Origin: Ornithoclostridium faecigallinarum
Lineage (GTDB): Bacteria; Bacillota; Clostridia; Christensenellales; UBA3700
DNA: 23,891 nucleotides
Direction: 5' to 3'
Assembly (NCBI GenBank): GCA_018713665.1
Contig: DVOI01000029.1
Location: 1-23,891, forward strand
Both the position numbers and the translations under genes were made by a program. The notes below the pieces were generated by a model, which had not been told where the DNA came from, did not search any database, and saw only the letters and a list, made by a program, of their open reading frames with translations. Each line of letters opens with the position of its first letter. Positions within the stretch are counted from its first letter, which is position 1. Of the stretch, positions 14,601 through 21,803 are shown in pieces.

Positions 14601-15247
14601 TCAATCACCTCAAGTCTCTTGACCGCCTTGAGCTTGCGCTGCCCGGCGTTGGTGGTCGCGATAATCTCCTTGAGAGCGTCCGCCTCTTTGTCGAGGTTGA
14701 TCTCCATCAACAGCTCTTTGATCGCTTCGGCGCCCATGCCGACGCGGAAAGCGCCGTGACCGTATTTGTCGAGGGCGTCGCGATATTCGCGCTCGTCGAG
14801 AATCTGCTTTTTGACGAAGTCCGTCTTGCCGGGATTGACGACGATGTACTTGAGGAAGTACAACACCTGCTCCACGTCCTTGGGGGACATGTCGAGCGCA
14901 AGCGAAATGCGCGACGGCACGCCCTTGAAATACCAAATGTGGGAGACGGGCGAGGCGAGCTCGATGTGCCCCATCCTCTCGCGTCTGACATTGGCGCGAG
15001 TGACCTCGACGCCGCACTTGTCGCAGATGACGCCCTTGTAGCGTATGCGCTTGTATTTGCCGCAATGGCACTCCCAGTCCTTGGTCGGACCGAAGATTCT
15101 CTCGCAGAACAACCCGTCTTTCTCCGGCTTCTGCGTCCTGTAGTTGATTGTTTCGGGCTTTGTGACCTCACCGTGAGACCAAGACCTGATCTTCTCCGGA
15201 GAGGCAATGCCAATCTGTATTGAATCGAAATTGTTGACTTCAGACAT
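11666..15247 (-). CDS. rpoC: DNA-directed RNA polymerase subunit beta'
   Basis: 1193 residues, the length usual for Firmicutes. This is the catalytic large subunit of RNA polymerase. The N-terminal zinc ribbon uses Cys60, Cys62, Cys75 and Cys78 (CHCGKYKRIRYKGVICDKC). The active-site motif NADFDGDQ (450-457) carries the Mg-binding Asp452, Asp454 and Asp456. The bridge-helix/trigger-loop region includes QLTMRTFHTGGVAVSEDITQ and LPRVEELFEARKPKG. The acidic C-terminus ends EDDIVDDED. ATG 15247 has GGAGGC upstream, 12 bases past the rpoB stop, so the pair is co-transcribed. No inserted domain or break is visible. Confidence 0.98.
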   Translation of the reverse strand: MSEVNNFDSIQIGIASPEKIRSWSHGEVTKPETINYRTQKPEKDGLFCERIFGPTKDWECHCGKYKRIRYKGVICDKCGVEVTRANVRRERMGHIELASPVSHIWYFKGVPSRISLALDMSPKDVEQVLYFLKYIVVNPGKTDFVKKQILDEREYRDALDKYGHGAFRVGMGAEAIKELLMEINLDKEADALKEIIATTNAGQRKLKAVKRLEVIESFRMGNSRPEWMILDVLPVLPPELRPMVPLDGGRYATSDLNDLYRRVINRNNRLKKLIELGAPDIIVRNEKRMLQEAVDALIENGRRGKAVSGPGNRELKSLTALLRGKQGRFRQNLLGKRVDYSGRSVIVVGPELKMYQCGIPKEMALELFKPFVMKKLVDMGKCNNIKNAKRVIERAQDVVVWDILEDVIKDHPVLLNRAPTLHRLGIQAFEPVLVEGRAIKLHPLVCSAFNADFDGDQMAVHVPLSIEARAEARFLMLSTNNILKLSDGKPIVSPTQDMVIGSYYLTMVKPGGMGEGRYFKDEKEAVMAYQLKQVELQSLVHIRRTMVVDGVRYSKLLDTTVGRIIFNEAIPQDLHFVPRETPEQQLDLEIDFRVGKKELSKIVDACFKYKGATETSVVLDKIKALGYKYSTIGAVTASIFDMHIPKSKKEIVEQAEKDIVFIEKQFKRGRLSEEDRYMQTVKTWQDAKEKIDSQLFDEKGDDFLGEFNPIWMMANSGARGNKSQISQLCGMRGLVRDPSGKVIELPIKANYREGLSVLEYFISSHGGRKGLADTALKTADSGYLTRRLVDVSQDIIVNEQDCGDTKGMEVSAIEGLEPLSDRIDGRYCMDDVKDPTTGEVICKADTLIDTDTAKKIEKAGVKTVRIRSILSCQTKHGVCAKCYGKNMASGNPVKLGEAVGIIAAQSIGEPGTQLTMRTFHTGGVAVSEDITQGLPRVEELFEARKPKGQALISDIAGEVAVSDDKRVVIVTPKEGDAVEYKINFGQKLTVQTGDVIEAGHPLTQGSIYPQDILRTKGIRGAQEYLIKEVQSAYRSSGVEINDKHTEVIVRQMFRKVKIEKQGTTSMLPGEYVDIFTYEDENRKALEEGGEPATAKRTLLGITKAALATDSFLSAASFQETARVLTEAAVKNKVDHLRGLKENVILGKLIPAGTGMKLYRNIVAVPAASADSHIVEEDISSKFAAEDDIVDDED

Positions 15248-15259
15248 CGAAAAGCCTCC

Positions 15260-18200
15260 TTAGTTGTCGTCGGAATCGTCGCCGAAACCGAAGCCCGCTT
15301 CGTCCGCATCGTCGAACAGCGCGTTGTAGTCGAACATGCTGTCGCCGCTTCCCAGACCGTACGGATTGTCGTCTTCGTTGAGGGCGAACGCGTCGACCTC
15401 ATCGAGCTCTTGCTCTTTCTCGGGAACGTAATCGATTTCCTCGTCTACGTTCTCTCTCAAGCCGATCTCTTCTTTGTTCTCGTTGAGCACCTTGACGTCG
15501 AGACCGAGCGCCTGGAACTCCTTGATCAAGACCTTGAACGACTCCGGCGTGCCGGGCTCGGTAATCGGAGCGCCCTTGACGATGCTCTCGTACGTCTTGA
15601 CTCTGCCGACGACGTCGTCCGACTTGACGGTCAAGATTTCCTGCAGCACGTGGCTCGCGCCGTACGCCTCGAGCGCCCAAACTTCCATTTCGCCGAAACG
15701 CTGTCCGCCGAACTGCGCCTTGCCGCCGAGCGGCTGCTGGGTGACCAAGCTGTACGGACCGGTCGAACGCGCGTGAATCTTGTCGTCGACAAGGTGAATG
15801 AGCTTGAGCATGTACATATATCCGACCGTGACGGGATTCTCGAACTTTTCGCCCGTTCTGCCGTCGAACAATTCCATCTTGCCGCTTGCCGGCAAGTTGT
15901 TTTGTGCGAACAGCTCCTTGATGTCCGCCTCTTTCGCTCCGTCGAAGACGGGGGTCGAAATCTTCCAGTCAAGCATCTTGGCGACAAAGCCCAAGTGCAC
16001 TTCGAGGACCTGACCGATGTTCATACGCGAAGGCACGCCCATCGGGTTGAGCACAATCTGCAACGGAGTACCGTCCGCCATGAACGGCATGTCCTCCTTG
16101 GGAAGAACGCGGGAAACGACGCCTTTGTTCCCGTGACGGCCTGCCATCTTGTCGCCGACGCCCAGCTTGCGCTTTTGAGCGACGTAGACGCGAATGAGCT
16201 TGGTCACGCCCGGAGGCAGCTCGTCCTTGTTCTCGCGAGTGAACACCTTGACGTCGACAACGATACCGCTCTGTCCGTGAGGCACGCGCAAAGACGTGTC
16301 TCTGACCTCTCTCGCCTTTTCGCCGAAGATTGCCCTCAAAAGCCTCTCTTCGGGAGTGAGCTCGGTCTCGCCCTTGGGGGTGACCCTGCCGACGAGGATG
16401 TCTCCGCTGTGGACCTCGGCGCCGATCATGATGATGCCGTCTTCGTCCAAATACTTGAGCGCGTCATCGCCGAGGTTGGGGATATCGCGCGTAATCTGCT
16501 CTTCGCCGAGACGCGTGTCGCGGCTCTCAACCTCATACTCCTCGATGTGAATGGAGGTGAACACGTCGTCCTTGACCAAGTCTTCGCTGATCAGGATAGC
16601 GTCTTCGTAGTTGTAGCCCTCCCAGGACATGTAGCCGATCAGGATGTTGCGGCCGAGGGAGAGTTCGCCGTTGTCGGTCGCGGGACCGTCGGCAAGAACC
16701 ATGCCCTTGATGACCTTCTGCCCGACCGTGACGATGGGGCGCTGGTTGATGCAGGTGCCGTTGTTGCTGCGTTCAAACTTCTGCAGTTTGTATACGTCGA
16801 CGTCGCCGTCGCTCTTTTCGACGGTGATACGGGCCGCGTCGACCGTCTTGACGACGCCGTCGTTCTTTGCGATGACCATGACGCCGCTGTCGTAAGCAAT
16901 CTTGTGCTCGATGCCGGTCGCGATGATCGGAGCCTCGGGCCTCAAAAGCGGAACTGCCTGACGCTGCATGTTGCTGCCCATCAACGCACGCGACGTGTCG
17001 TCGTTCTCGAGGAAGGGCACGAGCGACGCGGCGACCGAGACGAGCTGCTTGGGCGAAACGTCCATATAGTCGACCGTCTTCTTGTCGACCGCCCTGATGT
17101 CCTCGCGGATACGGCAGGTGACGCGGTCGTCGACAAAGTGACCGTCTTCGGTCAACGGCTCGTTCGCCTGCGCGACGACGTACTTGTCTTCTTCGTCCGC
17201 CTGCAGATATTCGACGCGATCGGAGACGATGACGTCTACGACGCTGCCGTCCTCGCCGTACACCTTGTCCACCTTGCGGTAGGGCGCCTCGATGAAGCCG
17301 TACTCGTTGACGCGAGCGTAGGTCGCAAGCGAGGAAATCAGACCGATGTTTTGACCTTCGGGGGTCTCAATCGGGCACAGTCTGCCGTAATGCGAGTGGT
17401 TGATGTCGCGGACTTCGAAGCTCGCGCGGTCGCGGCTGAGACCGCCGGGACCAAGAGCGGACAGCTTGCGCTTGTGCGTCAGCTCCGCAATCGGGTTGTG
17501 GTGATCCATGAACTGCGACAGCTGGGAAGAACCGAAGAACTCCTTGATGACGCTGGTCACCGGCTTGATGTTGATGAAACTCTGCACCTTGTGGTCGGCG
17601 ATGTCCTGTGTGATGGACATGCGCTCCTTGATCACGCGGTCGAGACGCGCCATGCCGATGCGGAATTGATTCTGCAACAGCTCGCCGACCGCCTTGACGC
17701 GCCTGTTGGCGAGGTGGTCGATATTGTCCGTCTCGCCGAGTCCGTGGACAAGGCCGAGGTTGTAGTTGACGGCGGCGATGATGTCGTCAATCGTGACGTG
17801 CTTGATCACAAGCTCGTCGCGGCTCTCTTTGATTGCGTCCTTAAACGCCTCGTCGGAAAGCCCCTCCGCTTCTTTCTTTGCGAGAAGTTCCGCAAGCTTG
17901 GGGTAGTAGACCTTCTCGAGAATGCCGAGCTCCTTGGGGTCGCAGTCGACGTACGCGGCAAGATCGACGGTGTTGTTGCCGATCAATTTGAACGTGTCGC
18001 CCCTCTTGGTGACGATGTGAGCGACGTTGACGCCCGCGTTCTGAATCGCAACCGCCTGCTCTTCGGTGAGCACGCTTCCCTTCTCGGCGAGAATCTCGCC
18101 CGTCTGCTCGTCGACGATGTTGTCGGCAAGCGCGTTGCCGGCAAGACGGGTCGCAAAGCAAAGCTTCTTGTTGACCTTGTATCTGCCGACGCGCATGAAG

Positions 18201-19003
18201 TCGTATCTGTGCGAATCGTAGAAGGTGTTGCGGATGAGCTGATTGATGCCGTCGATGGTCGGAATCTCACCCTGCTTCATCCTCTTGTACAACTCAATCT
18301 TCGCGTCCTCGCTGTTCTTGATCGCGTCTTTCGCCAACGTGGCAAGCAAGATTTCTTCGGAGCCGAACAGCGCAATCAACTCTTCATCGGTGCCGAAGCC
18401 GAGCGCCCTCAAGAACATGGTCGCGGTAATCTTGCGAGTCCTGTCCACGCTGACCCAAAGGATGTTGTTGGAATCCTGCTTGAACTCGAGCCACGCGCCT
18501 CTGGACGGCATGACCGTCGTGTCATAGCGCGGTACGCCGGCCCTGTCGATGGTCACGCCGCTGTATACGCCCGGGCTGCGGACGAGCTGGCTGACGACGA
18601 CTCTTTCGGCGCCGTTGATGATGAAACTTCCGTTCTCGGTCATCAACGGGAAATCGCCCATGAACACTTCTTCAACGGTCGCCTCTCCGGTGTCGGTGTG
18701 AACAAGCCTCACTTTAACCTTGAGCGGAAGCGAGTATGTGGCGTCTCTTTCCTTACACTCCTTGACGTCGTACTTGGGAGTCCCCTCGAGAGAAAAGCCG
18801 AGGAATTGCAATTCCATTCTTCCGGCATAGTCGCGCACGGGCGAGAAGTCGTCCAAGACTTCTTTGATGCCCTCGGTGACGAATTGCCTGTAAGAATCCT
18901 TTTGCAACGCAATCAAATACGGAATGGGCAGCGTCTCCTTGATACGGGAGAAGCAAAGCCTTTCGGTGTTGCCGTACTTGACCTTGTGTATGTGTTGAGG
19001 CAT
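15260..19003 (-). CDS. rpoB: DNA-directed RNA polymerase subunit beta
   Basis: 1247 residues, near-complete family length. It forms the second large subunit of the polymerase cleft and the rifampicin pocket. Clear landmarks are GSSQLSQFMDHHNP, ELTHKR-KLSALGPGGLSRD, CPIETPEGQNIGLISSLA, SWEGYNYEDAILISE and GDKMAGRHGNKGVVS. The usual Arg of the rifampicin pocket (E. coli Arg529, in HKRRIS) is Lys513 here (codon 17465-17467), while the His526 and Ser531 equivalents are kept. ATG 19003 follows AAGGAGG, with a dedicated promoter ~125 bases upstream. rplL does not precede it; the upstream neighbour is a divergent HAD gene, so rpoBC is split from the usual ribosomal-protein operon. Confidence 0.98.
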   Translation of the reverse strand: MPQHIHKVKYGNTERLCFSRIKETLPIPYLIALQKDSYRQFVTEGIKEVLDDFSPVRDYAGRMELQFLGFSLEGTPKYDVKECKERDATYSLPLKVKVRLVHTDTGEATVEEVFMGDFPLMTENGSFIINGAERVVVSQLVRSPGVYSGVTIDRAGVPRYDTTVMPSRGAWLEFKQDSNNILWVSVDRTRKITATMFLRALGFGTDEELIALFGSEEILLATLAKDAIKNSEDAKIELYKRMKQGEIPTIDGINQLIRNTFYDSHRYDFMRVGRYKVNKKLCFATRLAGNALADNIVDEQTGEILAEKGSVLTEEQAVAIQNAGVNVAHIVTKRGDTFKLIGNNTVDLAAYVDCDPKELGILEKVYYPKLAELLAKKEAEGLSDEAFKDAIKESRDELVIKHVTIDDIIAAVNYNLGLVHGLGETDNIDHLANRRVKAVGELLQNQFRIGMARLDRVIKERMSITQDIADHKVQSFINIKPVTSVIKEFFGSSQLSQFMDHHNPIAELTHKRKLSALGPGGLSRDRASFEVRDINHSHYGRLCPIETPEGQNIGLISSLATYARVNEYGFIEAPYRKVDKVYGEDGSVVDVIVSDRVEYLQADEEDKYVVAQANEPLTEDGHFVDDRVTCRIREDIRAVDKKTVDYMDVSPKQLVSVAASLVPFLENDDTSRALMGSNMQRQAVPLLRPEAPIIATGIEHKIAYDSGVMVIAKNDGVVKTVDAARITVEKSDGDVDVYKLQKFERSNNGTCINQRPIVTVGQKVIKGMVLADGPATDNGELSLGRNILIGYMSWEGYNYEDAILISEDLVKDDVFTSIHIEEYEVESRDTRLGEEQITRDIPNLGDDALKYLDEDGIIMIGAEVHSGDILVGRVTPKGETELTPEERLLRAIFGEKAREVRDTSLRVPHGQSGIVVDVKVFTRENKDELPPGVTKLIRVYVAQKRKLGVGDKMAGRHGNKGVVSRVLPKEDMPFMADGTPLQIVLNPMGVPSRMNIGQVLEVHLGFVAKMLDWKISTPVFDGAKEADIKELFAQNNLPASGKMELFDGRTGEKFENPVTVGYMYMLKLIHLVDDKIHARSTGPYSLVTQQPLGGKAQFGGQRFGEMEVWALEAYGASHVLQEILTVKSDDVVGRVKTYESIVKGAPITEPGTPESFKVLIKEFQALGLDVKVLNENKEEIGLRENVDEEIDYVPEKEQELDEVDAFALNEDDNPYGLGSGDSMFDYNALFDDADEAGFGFGDDSDDN

Positions 19004-19126
19004 TATCGACCCTCCTTGTGTGATTTCGGCATTAAACGCGAAAACTGCCCTTACCCGACGGCTCTTTGTTTTTCTTGCCGGCAGGAAGGCGATAGTTTCG
19101 CATTATGCATATTTTCGCAATTTTAG

Positions 19127-19156
19127 ATTATAATCAAAATGCGCAAGCAAAGTCAA
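19127..19156 (-). promoter_or_regulatory. Promoter of rpoBC
   Basis: On the minus strand TTGACT (19156-19151), an 18-base spacer and TATAAT (19132-19127). It gives a leader of about 117 bases that contains a possible 23-codon reading frame (19103-19032, starting MRNYRLPAGKKNK) without a clear ribosome site. Confidence 0.85.
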
Positions 19157-19257
19157 CCGTTTGAACGCATAATTTTTTATTTTTTGCGTATTTATTATGC
19201 ACGCGTATGCGCACCGCGCCTTTCGACGCGCCGGAGCGTGCGTCTTGCGCCCTTTTG

Positions 19258-19286
19258 TTGCCAAAATCGCCGCGCGGCGTTATAAT
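19258..19286 (+). promoter_or_regulatory. Promoter of the HAD-rqcP-ispDF operon, predicted leaderless
   Basis: TTGCCA (19258-19263), a 17-base spacer and TATAAT (19281-19286). Six bases follow before the ATG at 19293, so the normal +1 falls on the A of the start codon. Confidence 0.75.
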
Positions 19287-19292
19287 GGATGT

Positions 19293-19988
19293 ATGAAAAA
19301 GCGCACTATCGTGTTCGACTTCGATATGACCTTGGGTTACCGCTCGCCGATGTGGACGGAGACGGTGCGGCTGCTGCTGCTCCGCCACAACGTCTTTTCG
19401 ACCGACGAACAGGTGATCCCGATCACTCACGGCGACGTCTATCCGTGGCACTTCGACGGCGCGGCGCGCGCGGAGTTTTTGCGCGGCAAGACGTGGTGGC
19501 AGGCAGTCGGAGGGGCGATCGCGGACGAACTTGTTCTCCGCGGAGTATGCTCTCGCGCCGTCGCCGACGCGGTCGCGAAAGAACTGCCCGGACTCTTTTG
19601 CGATCTGCGCTTTTGGGAGCTGTTCCCCGACACGCTGCCGACGCTGACCGCTCTCAAAGACGAGGGGCACACGCTCGTGCTGCTGACCAATCACATCCCC
19701 GAGGCGCGGCGCATCTTCGAGCATTTGGGCATCCTGTCGCTGTTCGACCGTGCGGTCATCTCGTCCGAACAGGACGTCGAAAAGCCCGATCCGCGCATTT
19801 GGGATCTCGCGCTGGACGGCCTTGACCGCGACGGCGCGGTGATGATCGGCGACAACTATTCCACAGACATAAAGGGCGCGCTCGCGTGCGGTTTGCAGGC
19901 AATCCTCGTGCGCAAACCCAACGACGCGGACTATCCGCTCTATTCCCCCACTCTCGAGGGAATCATACCCGTTTTGAGGCAATTATGA
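19293..19988 (+). CDS. HAD-superfamily hydrolase (HAD-IA, YjjG-like)
   Basis: 231 residues from ATG 19293. A longer frame upstream is rejected because it would read through the promoter and lacks protein character, whereas MKKRTIVFDFDMTLGY is a textbook HAD start. Motif I is DFDMT (9-13, nucleophile Asp9 and acid/base Asp11), motif II LLTN (130-133), motif III Lys164 (EKPDP) and motif IV GDNYSTD (186-192). The alpha-helical cap lies at ~18-105. The GDNYSTDIKGA pattern is typical of phosphatases acting on nucleotides or small sugar phosphates; the substrate is unknown. The message seems to be leaderless. The stop overlaps the rqcP start as ATGA. Confidence 0.88.
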   Translation: MKKRTIVFDFDMTLGYRSPMWTETVRLLLLRHNVFSTDEQVIPITHGDVYPWHFDGAARAEFLRGKTWWQAVGGAIADELVLRGVCSRAVADAVAKELPGLFCDLRFWELFPDTLPTLTALKDEGHTLVLLTNHIPEARRIFEHLGILSLFDRAVISSEQDVEKPDPRIWDLALDGLDRDGAVMIGDNYSTDIKGALACGLQAILVRKPNDADYPLYSPTLEGIIPVLRQL

Positions 19989-20236
19989 GACTCGACAAAT
20001 TTCTGAAAGTATCGCGCATCATACGCCGCCGCACCGTCGCAAACGAGGCGTGCGACGCGTCGCGCGTCACTCTCAACGGCAGACCCGCAAAGGCGGGCGC
20101 GCAAGTCAAGGTGGGCGATATCGCCGAATTGAAGTTCGGCGACAAGACGCTTCGCTTCCGCATTTTGAGCGACGTCGCCCCGACCGGCAAGCAGGACTGC
20201 TCGGCAATGTATGAGGTGCTCCCCGATGAAGATTGA
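19985..20236 (+). CDS. rqcP: RqcP-type S4-domain RNA-binding protein
   Basis: 83 residues, the size of the RqcP/YabO family. An S4 fold spans most of it: MRLDKFLKVSRIIRRRTVAN at the start, then ASRVTLNGRPAKAG and VKVGDIAELKFG. In Firmicutes RqcP works with RqcH on stalled 50S subunits, positioning the P-site tRNA while alanine tails are added to incomplete chains. Hsp15-like proteins share the domain, but the small size and lack of a basic C-terminal helix favour RqcP. ATG 19985 overlaps the HAD stop (ATGA), and its own stop lies 11 bases inside ispDF, so the three genes are translationally coupled. Confidence 0.85.
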   Translation: MRLDKFLKVSRIIRRRTVANEACDASRVTLNGRPAKAGAQVKVGDIAELKFGDKTLRFRILSDVAPTGKQDCSAMYEVLPDED

Positions 20237-21347
20237 CGTCATCATTCCATGCGGCGGAAGTTCGACGCGGATGGGCGCGGACAAGTTGCTGCTGCCTCTG
20301 GACGGCGGCACGGTCATCGCGCGCTCCGCGGCGGCGTTCATGCGCCCGTATGTGCAAAAATTGATCGTCCCCTGTCCTCCGCAAAAACGCGCGGCTTACG
20401 CCGCCGCGATAGGCGAGCTTCAACTGCCCGTCGTCTTTTGCGACGGAGGCGACACGCGCACCGCGTCGGTCCGCAACGCGCTCGCGCTGTGCGATTCGCC
20501 CTTTGTCGCGATCCACGACGGCGCGCGCCCGTTCGTCACGGGCAAACTCATCGACGACGGCGCAAGAGTGTGCGAAGAGCGCGGCAGCGCGGTCCCCTGC
20601 GTCAGCCCCTCGGACAGCGTGCGCATTGCGGACGGCGGTCTCTCGCACGCGGTGGACAGGACGACCGTACGGCTGGTCCAAACGCCGCAATTCTTCGACC
20701 GCGAAAAATTGCTCCTCGCATACGAGCGCGCGGACGCGGACGGCTTTTCGCCGACCGACGACGCCCAGGTGTTCGAGAGATATTGCGCGCCCGTCGCCCT
20801 CTTTGACGGAGACGTGCGCAACGTCAAATTGACCGTCCCCGAGGACTTGCGTCTGCTCGCTCCGCCGCGCTTCCGCGTGGGCACGGGCTGGGACATCCAC
20901 GTTCTCGCCGAAGGGCGCAAACTCGTTCTCGGCGGAGTGACGTTCGACTTCCCCAAGGGGCTTGTCGGACACTCGGACGCCGACGTGCTGACCCATGCGG
21001 TGATGGACGCGGTGCTGGGCGCGCTGGGACGGCGCGACATCGGCTGTCTCTTCCCCGACGACGACCCCGCTTTCGAGGGCGCGGACAGCATGAAATTGCT
21101 CGCGCGCGTCGTCGGGACGATGAGGGAGGACGGCTATCGCCTGAACAATCTCTCCGCGACCGTCGTCTGCGAAAAGCCCAAGCTCAAAGACGCAATCCCC
21201 CGGATGGTCGCACGCTATGCCGAGGCGTTCGGCTGCGACGATTCCGCAATCAACGTCGCCGCGACCACTTCCGAAAAGACGGGCGCGGTCGGCAAAGGCA
21301 ACGCAATCGCCGCGATTGCATATGTCTCGCTCGTCGCGGACAAATGA
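20226..21347 (+). CDS. ispDF: Bifunctional IspD-IspF (MEP cytidylyltransferase and MECDP synthase)
   Basis: A 373-residue fusion of two enzymes of the non-mevalonate isoprenoid pathway. Residues 1-~214 are IspD, which makes CDP-methylerythritol: PCGGSSTRMGADK (8-20, with the CTP-binding Arg15 and Lys20), DGGDTRTASVRNAL (73-86), HDGARPFV (97-104) and TDDAQVFE (177-184). Residues ~216-373 are IspF, which cyclises the CDP-linked intermediate: GTGWDIH (219-225, metal ligands Asp223 and His225), GHSDADVLTHAVMDA (248-262, His257) and DIGCLFPD (271-278). ATG 20226 is preferred over one 15 bases upstream because the IspD core begins right after it and GAGGTG precedes it at good distance. The intervening step enzyme, IspE, is not in the window. 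Confidence 0.95.
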   Translation: MKIDVIIPCGGSSTRMGADKLLLPLDGGTVIARSAAAFMRPYVQKLIVPCPPQKRAAYAAAIGELQLPVVFCDGGDTRTASVRNALALCDSPFVAIHDGARPFVTGKLIDDGARVCEERGSAVPCVSPSDSVRIADGGLSHAVDRTTVRLVQTPQFFDREKLLLAYERADADGFSPTDDAQVFERYCAPVALFDGDVRNVKLTVPEDLRLLAPPRFRVGTGWDIHVLAEGRKLVLGGVTFDFPKGLVGHSDADVLTHAVMDAVLGALGRRDIGCLFPDDDPAFEGADSMKLLARVVGTMREDGYRLNNLSATVVCEKPKLKDAIPRMVARYAEAFGCDDSAINVAATTSEKTGAVGKGNAIAAIAYVSLVADK

Positions 21348-21357
21348 CCGCGCGCCC

Positions 21358-21386
21358 TTGACAAGCGCGCAACGCCGCCTTATAAT
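21358..21386 (+). promoter_or_regulatory. Consensus promoter of the 94-residue membrane protein, predicted leaderless
   Basis: Perfect TTGACA (21358-21363), a 17-base spacer and perfect TATAAT (21381-21386), then six bases to the ATG at 21393. The expected +1 coincides with the start codon, the same geometry as for the HAD gene, and there is no ribosome binding site. Confidence 0.85.
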
Positions 21387-21392
21387 GGACTT

Positions 21393-21677
21393 ATGAACGG
21401 ACGCAAAACTTCAACGGGAGAAAAGGTCGCCGCGGCGATACTCTACACAATCGGCTTCGCGGTAGCGGTCTTTGCGGTCATCGCGATCTTTGCGGTGTCC
21501 GGCTTCGGCGCGGTCTCGGCGATCGTCGGGCTCTGCAACGCGACGAGCCACATCGCGGCGTCTGTCGCTTTGGCGGTGTGCTGTCTGATCGCCGCGGCAA
21601 TGAGCCTGTATTGCATGGTGCTGATTTTCCGCTGCGTCGTCGACCACTTCCCCGGCAAGGGCAACGACCGCCGCTGA
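21393..21677 (+). CDS. Small two-helix membrane protein, unknown
   Basis: 94 residues with a short basic start (MNGRKTSTGEK), a hydrophobic helix at ~12-36, a Gly/Ala-rich linker, a second helix at ~54-79 and a basic tail (PGKGNDRR). By the positive-inside rule both ends are cytoplasmic. It contains three Cys in the second half but no metal motif. I do not recognise a family. Coding status is supported by a perfect consensus promoter whose +1 falls on the ATG, by the membrane-protein pattern and by a good terminator downstream. It is separated from ispDF by 45 bases and is probably its own transcription unit. Confidence 0.75.
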   Translation: MNGRKTSTGEKVAAAILYTIGFAVAVFAVIAIFAVSGFGAVSAIVGLCNATSHIAASVALAVCCLIAAAMSLYCMVLIFRCVVDHFPGKGNDRR

Positions 21678-21736
21678 GCGCGGTATTGTTCTATTATCGA
21701 TACTTGGTACTATAACGAGATATCATTGTATATACG

Positions 21737-21760
21737 CGGGCGCAAAGGCGCCCGTTTTTT
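21737..21760 (+). terminator. Intrinsic terminator after the 94-residue membrane protein
   Basis: Stem CGGGCGC/GCGCCCG with loop AAAG, followed by TTTTTT. Confidence 0.93.
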
Positions 21761-21803
21761 GCACGCTAAACGCGCTCCGTCGACACGGGCACGCAAATTG
21801 CGC

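Noticed and set aside
11567..19126. Very long plus-strand frames opposite rpoC and rpoB
   Set aside because: Antisense shadows; both minus-strand products are unmistakable polymerase subunits with conserved active-site motifs.
19197..19292. Upstream extension of the HAD gene by 32 codons
   Set aside because: It would cross the -35/-10 promoter, and the added residues do not resemble a HAD N-terminus.
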